From an uncultured Pseudoalteromonas sp. (GTDB lineage: Bacteria > Pseudomonadota > Gammaproteobacteria > Enterobacterales > Alteromonadaceae): a stretch of 64,000 nucleotides of DNA. The translations under genes were made by a program, and so were the position numbers. The stretch is from the NCBI GenBank assembly GCA_947493455.1, contig CANLRB010000004.1, forward strand, positions 248,001 through 312,000, given 5' to 3'. Each line of letters opens with the position of its first letter. Positions within the stretch are counted from its first letter, which is position 1. The notes under the pieces are model-generated. The model saw nothing but the letters and a program-made list of their open reading frames with translations. It had not been told where the DNA came from and made no database searches. Below, in pieces: positions 20,412 through 29,069 of this stretch.

Positions 20412-21212
20412 TCACGCATAACGCGCTATATTGGGCTCGGTAAACGGCGATGTTGCCGCTTGATAGAACCTCGCTATACGTTCTGAGCGCTGATTAACTT
20501 CATCATCGCGTTCTGCCAAGCGTTCGTTTAATCGTGAACTTACACTTGATTCTGTCGCTTCTTCATTAGCCTGCTGCGCAGCTTCTACACGCGCTTCTGC
20601 TATTTTACGACTTGCATCTGCGGCTATCGCTTTATCTGCACCCGAGGGAGACTCCGGCGCAAGAGCAGCTGCACGCACTTGCTGCATTTTAGCTATTGTT
20701 TGCTCGGGATCATTTGGAATTTCGCTAACATCAATCGGTACTTCACCAGCAACCGCATAATTATTGCCATCGCTGCCGCGTTCATATTCATAACTCGGTG
20801 CACCTGCGTATTGTCCACCAACAGCGGCATGCGCTTGCTCATGTGCTCTTACTTCGGCATCGCGGGCTTTTAACTGCTTAAGTGCTTGCTCTTCTTTTTG
20901 TGCAAGCTCTTGCTCTTTGCTTTCTTGTTGTTGCTGGTTCTGTTGCTGCTGATTTTGCTCTTGACCTTGTTTCTCTTCAATCTTTTTCTCACCACTGGCA
21001 TTACCACTCAATGCCTCTTGATTCGCGATTTGAGAACTACCCGGTTGCTTTGCTCGGTCTTGCTCTGCTGCAAGACGCGGCTCAGCTGCAGAAGGATCCA
21101 ATTGTTTTGTTGGTGTAACAAGTTCACGCAACTGATTATCACGGCGCGCAGTCTCTGTGTGCACGTTCGCCGTGTTTAAATTAATCGTTGGATACGTTGT
21201 TACTATGTTCAA
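20412..21212 (-). CDS. SprA-related putative metalloprotease (CJM1_0395 family)
   Basis: This 266-residue protein has a disordered, glutamine-rich N-terminal half (residues about 85-100 are nearly all Q and E) and a conserved C-terminal region of the SprA-related family. It holds the zinc-protease-like HEQAH (residues 124-128) followed by AAVGGQYAGAPSYEYERGSD and AVAGEVPID. No signal peptide is seen. It starts 2 nt after the preceding flagellar-rod-like gene, so the two are one operon. Catalysis is predicted from the HExxH motif only. Confidence 0.8.
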   Translation of the reverse strand: MNIVTTYPTINLNTANVHTETARRDNQLRELVTPTKQLDPSAAEPRLAAEQDRAKQPGSSQIANQEALSGNASGEKKIEEKQGQEQNQQQQNQQQQESKEQELAQKEEQALKQLKARDAEVRAHEQAHAAVGGQYAGAPSYEYERGSDGNNYAVAGEVPIDVSEIPNDPEQTIAKMQQVRAAALAPESPSGADKAIAADASRKIAEARVEAAQQANEEATESSVSSRLNERLAERDDEVNQRSERIARFYQAATSPFTEPNIARYA

Positions 21213-21214
21213 AA

Positions 21215-21514
21215 CTATACTCTTACATCAATTAGTGTGCCTAGCACTTCGTCTGCTGTTTGAATTGATTGTGTATTTGCCTGCGCATTAAATTGCTCGA
21301 CACGCAAATTTACCAATTCTTCAGAAACATTCACTGAATTATTCTGTGTTGGAGGCGGTGCTGGTGACTGCAAAGATTGTTGCTCAACTTGCTCGCGATC
21401 AACTTGTTCACGGTCAGTGCGCGCACGCGCAATATTAGCTGATGATTCACTTATTCCTTGGCTTGCTTGCTGCAACCCTTGAACACCAGAGTTTAAAGCT
21501 GTACCTATATCCAT
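21215..21514 (-). CDS. Miniature flagellar rod/hook-like protein
   Basis: The 99 residues look like the two ends of a flagellar rod or hook protein joined by a short proline- and glutamine-rich linker. The N-terminus (ALNSGVQGLQQASQGISESSANIARA) resembles the rod N-terminal helix. The C-terminus (EELVNLRVEQFNAQANTQSIQTADEVLGTLIDVRV, here split across two helices) resembles the basal-body rod C-terminal domain. No middle domain exists. No flagellar genes are near. Function is unknown; secretion through the flagellar export apparatus is possible. Confidence 0.7.
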   Translation of the reverse strand: MDIGTALNSGVQGLQQASQGISESSANIARARTDREQVDREQVEQQSLQSPAPPPTQNNSVNVSEELVNLRVEQFNAQANTQSIQTADEVLGTLIDVRV

Positions 21515-21579
21515 ACTCTAACTCCAATTTACTCTCTCACATAACAGTATCGCTTAAAAAACGCACAAAATAAAGTAAC

Positions 21580-21600
21580 AGCGGCAATTTATTGCCGCTT
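21580..21600 (-). terminator. Likely bioH terminator
   Basis: AGCGGCAA at 21580-21587 pairs with TTGCCGCT at 21592-21599. On the minus strand the stem is followed by a T-rich stretch (TTACTTTATTTTG). It lies 8 nt past the bioH stop. Confidence 0.6.
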
Positions 21601-21607
21601 TATTTTG

Positions 21608-22348
21608 TTACGTTTTAAGTAATTGATTTAGCGCCGTAATAAACTCTTCAGGGTGAGATATAAAAGGCGCATGTGATGCTTTATTTATCACCTCAAACTC
21701 AAAATTAGGATTCAAAGCAGCAATCGCTTTTAGTCCTCGTCGCGGTATGAGTCCGTCTAAGCGACCGTAAATACCCGAAATGGGTATTGTCAGGTTGGCA
21801 AACACATCACGTAAGTCTTGTTGCTGCAAAATCTCAAGACCTGCCGCCAATGCTTTTTCTTGGGCACTCGGGTATGAGTCTAATAATCCTTTAATTTGCT
21901 TAATATCACGTTTTGCAAACTCACTGCCCATTGCTTGAATCGCTAAAAAACGCTCTATCGTCTGCTGATGCTGGTCTCGTAAAGAAATCATAAACTGACT
22001 CAATACCTGCGATTTTATACCGTACCAGTTATCGCTTTCTTGAAAATACGGACTCGATGCAACCAGCACAATTTCGCGCACTTTATGTGGGTAGTGCATT
22101 GCAATATGAAGCGCAAATAAACCACCTAAGCTCCATGCAATAATTCGCGAATTGTCGGGTATAGACTCGACCAGCAACTCACAAGCACTCGCTAAAGAGT
22201 ATGAATTTGGCATCATTTGAGCATCACCAAAGCCTGGTAAATCAAGGGTTATTACATTCTCGCACACGACGTTTTCTATTTTAGGCTCAATAAGTTGCCA
22301 TACCCCTTGGTTCATTCCCCAACCATGCAGTAATACAGTTGCTGCCAT
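21608..22348 (-). CDS. bioH: BioH, pimeloyl-ACP methyl ester carboxylesterase
   Basis: BioH removes the methyl group from pimeloyl-ACP methyl ester in biotin precursor synthesis. The 246-residue alpha/beta hydrolase shows the oxyanion loop LLHGWGMNQGVW, the nucleophile elbow AWSLGGLFALH (Ser about residue 82), the acid in YGRLDGLIPRRG and the histidine in ASHAPFISHPEEF. It diverges from comF with a 68-nt gap; the bioH/comF pair is common in gammaproteobacteria. Confidence 0.95.
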   Translation of the reverse strand: MAATVLLHGWGMNQGVWQLIEPKIENVVCENVITLDLPGFGDAQMMPNSYSLASACELLVESIPDNSRIIAWSLGGLFALHIAMHYPHKVREIVLVASSPYFQESDNWYGIKSQVLSQFMISLRDQHQQTIERFLAIQAMGSEFAKRDIKQIKGLLDSYPSAQEKALAAGLEILQQQDLRDVFANLTIPISGIYGRLDGLIPRRGLKAIAALNPNFEFEVINKASHAPFISHPEEFITALNQLLKT

Positions 22349-22416
22349 TTCTTTGTCTCTCGTTACAAATATGTCGGCCTATACTAACAAAATCATGCCT
22401 AAAATAGGTCGATTCT

Positions 22417-23094
22417 ATGTTTAATTTTCTGTTTCCAGCACAGTGTATTTTATGCCATATGCCGCACAACGATCCTTGCAAACATGTATGCGAAATATGT
22501 TTAAGTGACATCGATACATTTGATTTTACCCACAGTGCCAACCTTTTAAACCGACACAACATTCGTTCGCTTTTTAAAAAACTCAATTTTGATAGTTTAT
22601 GGGCGTTAAGTTGGTACCAATCACCAGTTAAAGAGTGGTTGATTAACCTCAAATTTAACAACCAACTTTTTTATGCACAGGTACTTCAAGCAGCATTGAA
22701 AAAAAATTTGGTACAAGCGCAACTGTGTCACGACTGGCTATCACCCGATACTGCGGTTATCGTTCCGCTGCATCCATTTCGTTTGCTAAAACGCGGTTAC
22801 AATCAAGTAGCTCAGGTGTGGATACCATTGCTTAATATTGAATTACTCACAACAGTGACGCGCACAAAATGGACCCGGCCACAAAGTAAACTCAGCAAAC
22901 AGGAACGAAATCAGAATCTTAAGGAAGCATTCGACTGTATAGGAAATATTGAAAATAAAATAGTCGTTATTATCGACGATATCATCACCACAGGAACCAC
23001 AGTGAATCAGTTGGCGCAAGTACTTAAAAAGAAAGGCGCAAAACAGGTCCATGTTTGGGTTACCTGTATTACGCCTTTTAAGTCATTTCAATAG
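22417..23094 (+). CDS. comF: ComF family protein
   Basis: This 225-residue phosphoribosyltransferase-fold protein belongs to the ComF/GntX family, linked to DNA uptake in naturally competent bacteria. It carries an N-terminal zinc-finger-like pair (CILCHMPHNDPCKHVCEICL) and the PRPP-binding signature VVIIDDIITTGTTVNQLA near residue 190. The start is ATG 22417. It converges with the M14 peptidase gene with only 22 nt between stops. Its enzymatic activity is not established in the family. Confidence 0.93.
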   Translation: MFNFLFPAQCILCHMPHNDPCKHVCEICLSDIDTFDFTHSANLLNRHNIRSLFKKLNFDSLWALSWYQSPVKEWLINLKFNNQLFYAQVLQAALKKNLVQAQLCHDWLSPDTAVIVPLHPFRLLKRGYNQVAQVWIPLLNIELLTTVTRTKWTRPQSKLSKQERNQNLKEAFDCIGNIENKIVVIIDDIITTGTTVNQLAQVLKKKGAKQVHVWVTCITPFKSFQ

Positions 23095-23116
23095 AGTAAA
23101 TGAATTAGCTTAGGCA

Positions 23117-25663
23117 TCAATCACGAAAAGCATGTGCAAAAAACAGCGCATTACTTAATAGACGACTTGTACCATACCAGTAGCTTCTAAATACTGGGTT
23201 GTCTGACATGCCAATAACACGACCACGTCCATAGCTGTGCGCGACAAGCGCGCCATTGCCAGCAATACGGTTTACATTTGTATCATGGCTATAGCCTGCA
23301 AGCAGTGGCGTCTCGGTGTAACGCAGTACATTGGTAAACGGCTTTTCACTTGGTTCCAAAATAAATGTACTATTTTTAAACACTGGTAACTTTTCTCGGT
23401 TCAGTGCAAATGCAAGCGGGTGCGCTAAATCGACCTGTGTATTAAAAATTGCGCCTGCAATACGTTTACGTCCTGCAAAAGCGTCTTTATCTTTATAGGT
23501 CAATCCATCTGTTGGGAATTGATCAGCCATTTCTTTTACAGACACATAGTTAGTTTTAAGTAGCTTAGTATCAACTAAAAACTTGGCTGCTGATTTATGA
23601 CCCCAAATCACACCACCTTTTTTCACCCATTGTTTAATCTCTGATACGGTACTTTTATTAATATCACCGTAGCGTCCTGATGCCATCACTATATGGGTGT
23701 AGTTGTCAAAATCAACCTGTGACAAGCGATCAATATCAACAATTGTCGGTGCAAGACCGACAAAACGGTCTAAGTAATACCACACTTCGCCAACTTCGTA
23801 TTGACTCGTCCCCTTACCGCCGACTAACAATACTTTTGGCAATGAAACGGGTGCGATTTGTCGTGAGCCCAAATCAACGCCGGTTGCGGTTAATCCTGAT
23901 TGAATTTGGTGGATTTTAATATTCGCAAACTCTTGCTGGAATTGATTCAGCACAGCGAGCCAATTTTCTTTGGTTTGTGCTGCGTTTGGGATCAAAATAG
24001 TGCCCGCTGCAAAGTCGTAGCTTCCTTCACTTGTTTTTGCAGTCAACGCCTGTGTTGCGACTTTTGCATTCACACCATGCTGCATCAAACGTGTTAGAAG
24101 ATGTGGCGCTAAATGATCGTGCCATTCAAACGCATAGGCATAGCTTGGCGCGAGTTGTTGTGCCATTGTAACTTCATCTTTATGCCAAACATTAGTCGCT
24201 AGCTGTAAGCCACGCTGAGATGTGAGCTTAGCAAACTCAATATTAAATGCATGCGCCAGTGTCCATCCCGAAACGTCATAAAATGTATTGTCTTGGAAGT
24301 TTTTTTGCTCTGAAAATATCGCTTTAACTAGGCGATATTGATGCTGTTGCACCGGCACAAAATAACTGCTTTGTGCGGTATAGGTTTTACCTTTAACCTT
24401 AATGTCTTTCGTTATTGGGTACACTTCAATTTGGTGTTGATTTAAAATTTCTAAGAAATCATAAAGACTGGTTTTATCACGTTGCTCGGAGATTAAGTAG
24501 CCTTCCAATTGGTCTTTTTTAGCCAATTTGAGTGACTGCTGATAGAAGCTCGCTTGATACTCTAATAATGCAGAGCGATTTGCCACCACGGCATCGAATG
24601 TAGACAGTGACGTCGTTAACTGATTCTTAACTGTGGTTGGAAACGACACTTCGCCATTAATCGTATCGTATAGGTGTCCACGTGAACTGCCTTGTTCAAA
24701 TAAAATGCCTATGCCACCATGGATATCTGGGTATGTTGAACCTTTGCCATAGTAAAAGTCATCAAAACTTTCTTCAGTAAAATAAAGTACGCCTTGCTTG
24801 TCTAATGCAGCAGCATGAAAGTCTGCAATTGTTTTAGTTAAATCTACATTACGCTCAGGCGTAAGTGGGTGCTTACGAGTTGGAATACCCGGTTGGAAAA
24901 AATAAGTACTGTGCGGGCCCATTTCATGAAAATCCGTTAATACATTTGGCTTCCATTTATGGAAATTCGCAATGCGAGCACGTGATTCTGGGTGTTGCAA
25001 TAACAACCAATCTCTATTCAAGTCCGTCCAATAGTGATTCGTTCGACCACTCGGCCAAATTTCATTATGCTCTCGGTTCATCCCATCTGGGGAGATATTT
25101 TTACCTTTATGGCTATTGACCCATTGTGCAAAACGAGCCAGTCCATCTGGATTGAGTGATGGGTCAAGCAAAATAACGTTACTTTCAAGTAACGCCTCTA
25201 TTTTTTCACCTTGTGCTGCAGCAAGGTAATAAGCGACTAATAGTGAAGCATTACTACCCGACGGCTCGTTACCATGCACACTATAGCCCATCCACGTAAC
25301 TGTCGGAGCATTTGCAACATCGCCTTGACCTGAGGTCACGCGCTTTGCATGTGCATCGCGTACTGCATCTATATTTTTAAGTCGTTCAGGAGTCGATATC
25401 GTCAATAATAATAATGGACGACGCTCATGGGTATACCCCATGACTTCGATATTTATACGATCACTTTTTTGCGCGAGCAGGTGCATGTAGTTAACTAACT
25501 GATCATGGCGCACATGCCACTCCCCAACTTGATAACCGAGCACAGTTTCCGGTTTAGGGATATTGGGATCAAAGGTCACGTTATCTTCAAAATAGAAATC
25601 TATACTCGTCGCATTGGCATGAGATGCAGCGAATAACAGGATCAAGAATAAAAACTTTTTCAT
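23117..25663 (-). CDS. Secreted M14 family zinc carboxypeptidase
   Basis: This 848-residue protein has a signal peptide (cleavage near HANA, residue 19) and an N-terminal M14 peptidase domain. The zinc ligands are in SVHGNEPSG and DFHEMG, substrate-binding NPDG and TDLNRDW are present, and the catalytic glutamate is likely in GILFEQGSS. The C-terminal half, from about residue 400, includes a glutamine-amidotransferase-like fold (HIVMASGRYGDIN to GVIWGHKSA). It is likely periplasmic or exported; the substrate is unknown. It stands alone, with a 205-nt gap to nfuA upstream. Confidence 0.9.
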   Translation of the reverse strand: MKKFLFLILLFAASHANATSIDFYFEDNVTFDPNIPKPETVLGYQVGEWHVRHDQLVNYMHLLAQKSDRINIEVMGYTHERRPLLLLTISTPERLKNIDAVRDAHAKRVTSGQGDVANAPTVTWMGYSVHGNEPSGSNASLLVAYYLAAAQGEKIEALLESNVILLDPSLNPDGLARFAQWVNSHKGKNISPDGMNREHNEIWPSGRTNHYWTDLNRDWLLLQHPESRARIANFHKWKPNVLTDFHEMGPHSTYFFQPGIPTRKHPLTPERNVDLTKTIADFHAAALDKQGVLYFTEESFDDFYYGKGSTYPDIHGGIGILFEQGSSRGHLYDTINGEVSFPTTVKNQLTTSLSTFDAVVANRSALLEYQASFYQQSLKLAKKDQLEGYLISEQRDKTSLYDFLEILNQHQIEVYPITKDIKVKGKTYTAQSSYFVPVQQHQYRLVKAIFSEQKNFQDNTFYDVSGWTLAHAFNIEFAKLTSQRGLQLATNVWHKDEVTMAQQLAPSYAYAFEWHDHLAPHLLTRLMQHGVNAKVATQALTAKTSEGSYDFAAGTILIPNAAQTKENWLAVLNQFQQEFANIKIHQIQSGLTATGVDLGSRQIAPVSLPKVLLVGGKGTSQYEVGEVWYYLDRFVGLAPTIVDIDRLSQVDFDNYTHIVMASGRYGDINKSTVSEIKQWVKKGGVIWGHKSAAKFLVDTKLLKTNYVSVKEMADQFPTDGLTYKDKDAFAGRKRIAGAIFNTQVDLAHPLAFALNREKLPVFKNSTFILEPSEKPFTNVLRYTETPLLAGYSHDTNVNRIAGNGALVAHSYGRGRVIGMSDNPVFRSYWYGTSRLLSNALFFAHAFRD

Positions 25664-25868
25664 GGTTGTTTTCTGTAGTTATGGTGTCATTTTAAATTAA
25701 CAAATGCGCACTTGAATTGAAAAGAAATTGGGCTGAAATACATAATTTATAAGACTAATTAATCGTCAGCGAACCTAGCTTTGGGACAGCTGTGCGATTA
25801 TGCATACCATCTGAAATAAAAGCTGGTATAATCATTAACCAAGTAATTTAGTCAAGTATATCGAGTTT

Positions 25869-26444
25869 ATGATCACAATTTCTGAAAATGCCCAAAGCCA
25901 CTTTGCTAAGCTGTTAGCAGACCAAGCTGAAGGGACTAATATTCGTGTTTTTGTAGTTAACCCAGGCACAGCTCAGGCTGAATGTGGCGTTTCGTACTGT
26001 CCAATTGATGCTGTTGAAGAAGACGATATAAAGCTACCTTTCGACGGCTTTTCTGCCATTATTGATGTTGAAAGTGCACCGTTTTTAGAAGAAGCGGAAA
26101 TTGACTTTGTCACAGATAAAATGGGTTCGCAACTTACGTTAAAAGCCCCTAATGCTAAAGCGAAAAAGCTCGCCGATGATGCTTCATTAGAAGAGCGTGT
26201 ACGCCATATGATTGAAGCTGAAGTAAACCCACAATTAGCGAATCACGGCGGCCAAGTTAGCTTAGTAGAAATTACCCCAGAAGGTATTGCCGTATTACAA
26301 TTTGGCGGCGGCTGTAATGGTTGTTCGATGATCGATGTGACTTTAAAAGATGGCATCGAAACTCAAATGGTACAAAAGTTTGAAGAAATTACAGGCGTTA
26401 AAGATATCACTGAACACCAAAGCGGTGAGCATTCATATTATTAA
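25869..26444 (+). CDS. nfuA: NfuA, Fe-S cluster carrier
   Basis: NfuA receives Fe-S clusters and passes them to apo-enzymes, especially under iron or oxidative stress. The 191 residues have an N-terminal degenerate A-type (HesB-like) domain and a C-terminal Nfu domain with the cluster motif [25 protein letters not shown] at 25827-25832 is a possible -10 element for it. The stop overlaps the next gene's ATG by one base. Confidence 0.97.
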   Translation: MITISENAQSHFAKLLADQAEGTNIRVFVVNPGTAQAECGVSYCPIDAVEEDDIKLPFDGFSAIIDVESAPFLEEAEIDFVTDKMGSQLTLKAPNAKAKKLADDASLEERVRHMIEAEVNPQLANHGGQVSLVEITPEGIAVLQFGGGCNGCSMIDVTLKDGIETQMVQKFEEITGVKDITEHQSGEHSYY

Positions 26445-26728
26445 TGGCGCAGTCGCAAAGCCTACTTAAACGCACTATTTACACTTTAGGGCGTGAACCT
26501 AAAAAAAGCCTACGACGATTTTTTATCGGCTTAGGCTTATTTGCTATTTCAGTCTTACTAATCGTGAGCGGTTATTTCTATTGGCCACTACTGCAGTTAC
26601 CCGGGTTAATTGTTTTACCACTATCCCTCTATTTCGCTATTTATGGCTATTTAGGTATTTTTGCAAACCGCTTCGCTCAAGTTATATCAGCAACTGATCT
26701 CGACGATACAAATCGCGATATTTTTTAG
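26444..26728 (+). CDS. Small two-helix membrane protein next to nfuA
   Basis: This 94-residue protein has a basic N-terminus, two hydrophobic segments (about residues 26-45 and 50-73) and a short acidic tail. I do not recognise a family. It is translationally coupled to nfuA (TAATG overlap). Its last 47 nt overlap the 3' end of the convergent MATE gene. The tight coupling supports it being real; no function can be assigned. Confidence 0.75.
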   Translation: MAQSQSLLKRTIYTLGREPKKSLRRFFIGLGLFAISVLLIVSGYFYWPLLQLPGLIVLPLSLYFAIYGYLGIFANRFAQVISATDLDDTNRDIF

Positions 26729-28016
26729 CCAACGTTAATCCTCTGAGTAACATAAAGCAGCTCATTGCAAACCATAAGCCGTGGTTTTGATACGGCATAA
26801 CCAACCAAAAGACCCCAAAAAAACCAATCAACGACGAAAAAATCATGCTATTACGCATTTCTTTTGCTCGCGTTAACCCTACAAAAATGCCATCGAAGAT
26901 AAAACACAAACTCGATATAACAGGTAAGATCACCAACCAAAGTAAATAACCTTGCGCCATGTGCGCAACTTCCTCTAGATCTGTTAACAGCCCAATAATA
27001 TTGGCACCCCAGAGCAAGAAAATAAGGCTGTATAACAATGAAAATAAAACAGCCCAAAATACACTGACTTTTACCCAAGTATGCAACTGTATCATCTGCC
27101 GCTGCCCTTTCGCTTTTCCCACTTTCGCCTCTGCAGCATAGGCGATGCCGTCTAGAGCAAAACTCACTAGCAATAAAAAATTAAGTAACACAGCATTAGC
27201 GGCAACGACAACATCACCCAGTGTCGCGCCATAATAAGTCATAAATGCAAAACAGATTTGCAAAAATAAAGAACGTATAAAAATAGCTAAATTAAGGTTC
27301 AGAAAGCATCTTAAATTGCCGAGCTGCGCTTTAATTAATAAAACCAAACTGAGAGACATAAGTTGCAAACGTTGATTGACAATATAAATCGCGACAAATA
27401 GTGCAATATAGTCTGCACATAGTGAGGCCCAAGCGGCACCTGCAACAGACCACTCAAGTCCAATCACAAAAACAATATCGAGTACAATATTGCCTATATT
27501 AGTCAACAATACGATGTAAAGGGGACCTTTACTATATTGTGTACCGAGTAACCAGCCTAATATCACCATATTTAAAAGTGCTGCAGGCGCACTAAAGAGC
27601 CTTATTTCAATATAGATAAGTGCTTGCTGAATCGCATCTTCACTACCTGATAAAAATAATTTAAGTAAATACAATATTGCGGGACTGGTTATGACAATAA
27701 TTAATGCAATGAACAGTGCGACCAATAATCCTTTTTTAAAGCCACTCAATAGTTGTTCACTATTTTTTTCACCATAAGCCTGCGCTGTTAGCCCAGTCAC
27801 ACTCATACGTAAAAAGCCAGCCAACCAAAAGAGTAAATTAACAACCATAGCACCAAGAGCGACACCAGCGAGATATATTGGAGAATCCAAATGTCCTATC
27901 ACAGCGGTATCAACTAAACCTAACAATGGCACACTGATATTTGATAGAATCATTGGCCATGCCAAAAAAAGTAAGCCAAGATGAAAATGTTTATATTGCT
28001 TAAAAAACTGTGTCAT
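26682..28016 (-). CDS. MATE family efflux transporter (DinF-like)
   Basis: This 444-residue protein has about twelve membrane segments in two pseudo-symmetric halves. The N-terminal sequence FLAWPMILSNISVPLLGLVD and TAVIGHLDSPIYLAGVALG are typical of the DinF-like branch of MATE transporters, which export drugs or metabolites in exchange for H+ or Na+. The substrate is unknown. Its first 36 nt overlap, head to head, the start of the polysaccharide deacetylase gene on the other strand. Confidence 0.92.
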   Translation of the reverse strand: MTQFFKQYKHFHLGLLFLAWPMILSNISVPLLGLVDTAVIGHLDSPIYLAGVALGAMVVNLLFWLAGFLRMSVTGLTAQAYGEKNSEQLLSGFKKGLLVALFIALIIVITSPAILYLLKLFLSGSEDAIQQALIYIEIRLFSAPAALLNMVILGWLLGTQYSKGPLYIVLLTNIGNIVLDIVFVIGLEWSVAGAAWASLCADYIALFVAIYIVNQRLQLMSLSLVLLIKAQLGNLRCFLNLNLAIFIRSLFLQICFAFMTYYGATLGDVVVAANAVLLNFLLLVSFALDGIAYAAEAKVGKAKGQRQMIQLHTWVKVSVFWAVLFSLLYSLIFLLWGANIIGLLTDLEEVAHMAQGYLLWLVILPVISSLCFIFDGIFVGLTRAKEMRNSMIFSSLIGFFGVFWLVMPYQNHGLWFAMSCFMLLRGLTLAKKYRDLYRRDQLLI

Positions 28017-29021
28017 TGCCTATCTATATTTTTGTTGTTAATAAGTTATTCGGTAACTGGGGCTGTTATTCTACAATATCACCATGTATCAGAAAAACTT
28101 CCGAAAGTAACCAGTATAAGTGAAGCGGATTTTCGCGCACATTTGGCATATTTAAAATCGCAAAACTTTAACGTTGTAAAGCTCAGCTCCTTGGTCAATG
28201 CACTTAAAAATAATGAACCCGTTACAGATAAAACCGTAGCAATCACGTTTGACGATGGCTATGTTAACAATTACACAAATGCCGCCCCCATCTTAGAAGA
28301 ATTTGGCTATCCGTACACTATTTTCGTAAACCCATCTTTAATTGACGAAAAAAAGAGCTACCTGATGACCTGGCAACAAATCAAAGAACTAACTCAGCGC
28401 GGCGCCGAGATAGCGAACCATAATGCGCAACACAATTATATGCATCACAAGCTTAATGGAGAATCAATTCAAAACTGGAAAAATAGAATTAAGCGCGATA
28501 TTGAATCGGCGGAAAGCCGCATTACTCAAGAAACAGGACATAATTTGCGCATGCTCGCTTACCCTTATGGTGAGTTTAACAACGTACTACAAAGTCTACT
28601 GATTGAAATGAACTTTATAGGTATAGGACAGCATTCAGGTGCAATCGGCGTTCACTCGAATTTCTCTCGACTCCCCCGTTTTCCTGCTTCCGGTAGCTAT
28701 GCCAATCTCAAAACCCTAAAGACGAAATTAATGAGTTTACCATTTGATGCTACCCTTAACGCAGACCCAATTGTCGCTAACAACCCGCCTAAAATGGCCA
28801 TACAGTTCAATCATATTGATTTTAACAAATCGTCGTTTCGGTGTTATGTATCAAATCAAGGTGAAGCGAAAGTGAATTGGATAGCGGATAAAAAGGTAGA
28901 AATTACGGCACAAAAAAAATTGGCGGTTGGGCGCTCTCGTTACAATTGCACAGCCCCGAGTAACCATCAATCTGGTCGTTACTTTTGGTTATCACAACCA
29001 TGGGTAACGGCTAACCAATAG
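27981..29021 (+). CDS. Secreted polysaccharide deacetylase family protein
   Basis: The 346 residues start with a signal peptide (hydrophobic core SIFLLLISYSVTG). The NodB-type deacetylase domain follows: VAITFDDGYVNNY carries the metal/catalytic aspartates, ANHNAQHNYMHH resembles the histidine motif, and MLAYPYGEFN follows. The C-terminal 90 residues are a separate beta-rich region. It probably removes acetyl groups from an N-acetylated glycan; which one is unknown. Its start lies inside the divergent MATE gene. Confidence 0.88.
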   Translation: MKMFILLKKLCHCLSIFLLLISYSVTGAVILQYHHVSEKLPKVTSISEADFRAHLAYLKSQNFNVVKLSSLVNALKNNEPVTDKTVAITFDDGYVNNYTNAAPILEEFGYPYTIFVNPSLIDEKKSYLMTWQQIKELTQRGAEIANHNAQHNYMHHKLNGESIQNWKNRIKRDIESAESRITQETGHNLRMLAYPYGEFNNVLQSLLIEMNFIGIGQHSGAIGVHSNFSRLPRFPASGSYANLKTLKTKLMSLPFDATLNADPIVANNPPKMAIQFNHIDFNKSSFRCYVSNQGEAKVNWIADKKVEITAQKKLAVGRSRYNCTAPSNHQSGRYFWLSQPWVTANQ

Positions 29022-29037
29022 GTCAACAACGTCCTTT

Positions 29038-29066
29038 AAGTACCCATTACTTAATGGGTACTTTCT
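29038..29066. terminator. Hairpin between deacetylase gene and cheB
   Basis: AAGTACCCATT at 29038-29048 and AATGGGTACTT at 29053-29063 are perfect complements around ACTT, in the 48-nt gap between convergent genes. T-rich sequence follows on the plus strand, so it fits termination of the deacetylase transcript best. It may also serve the chemotaxis operon. Confidence 0.7.
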
Positions 29067-29069
29067 TAG

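Noticed and set aside
22287-22661. 124-codon minus-strand ORF spanning the bioH/comF gap
   Set aside because: It crosses both conserved gene starts and the divergent promoter gap; no plausible protein.
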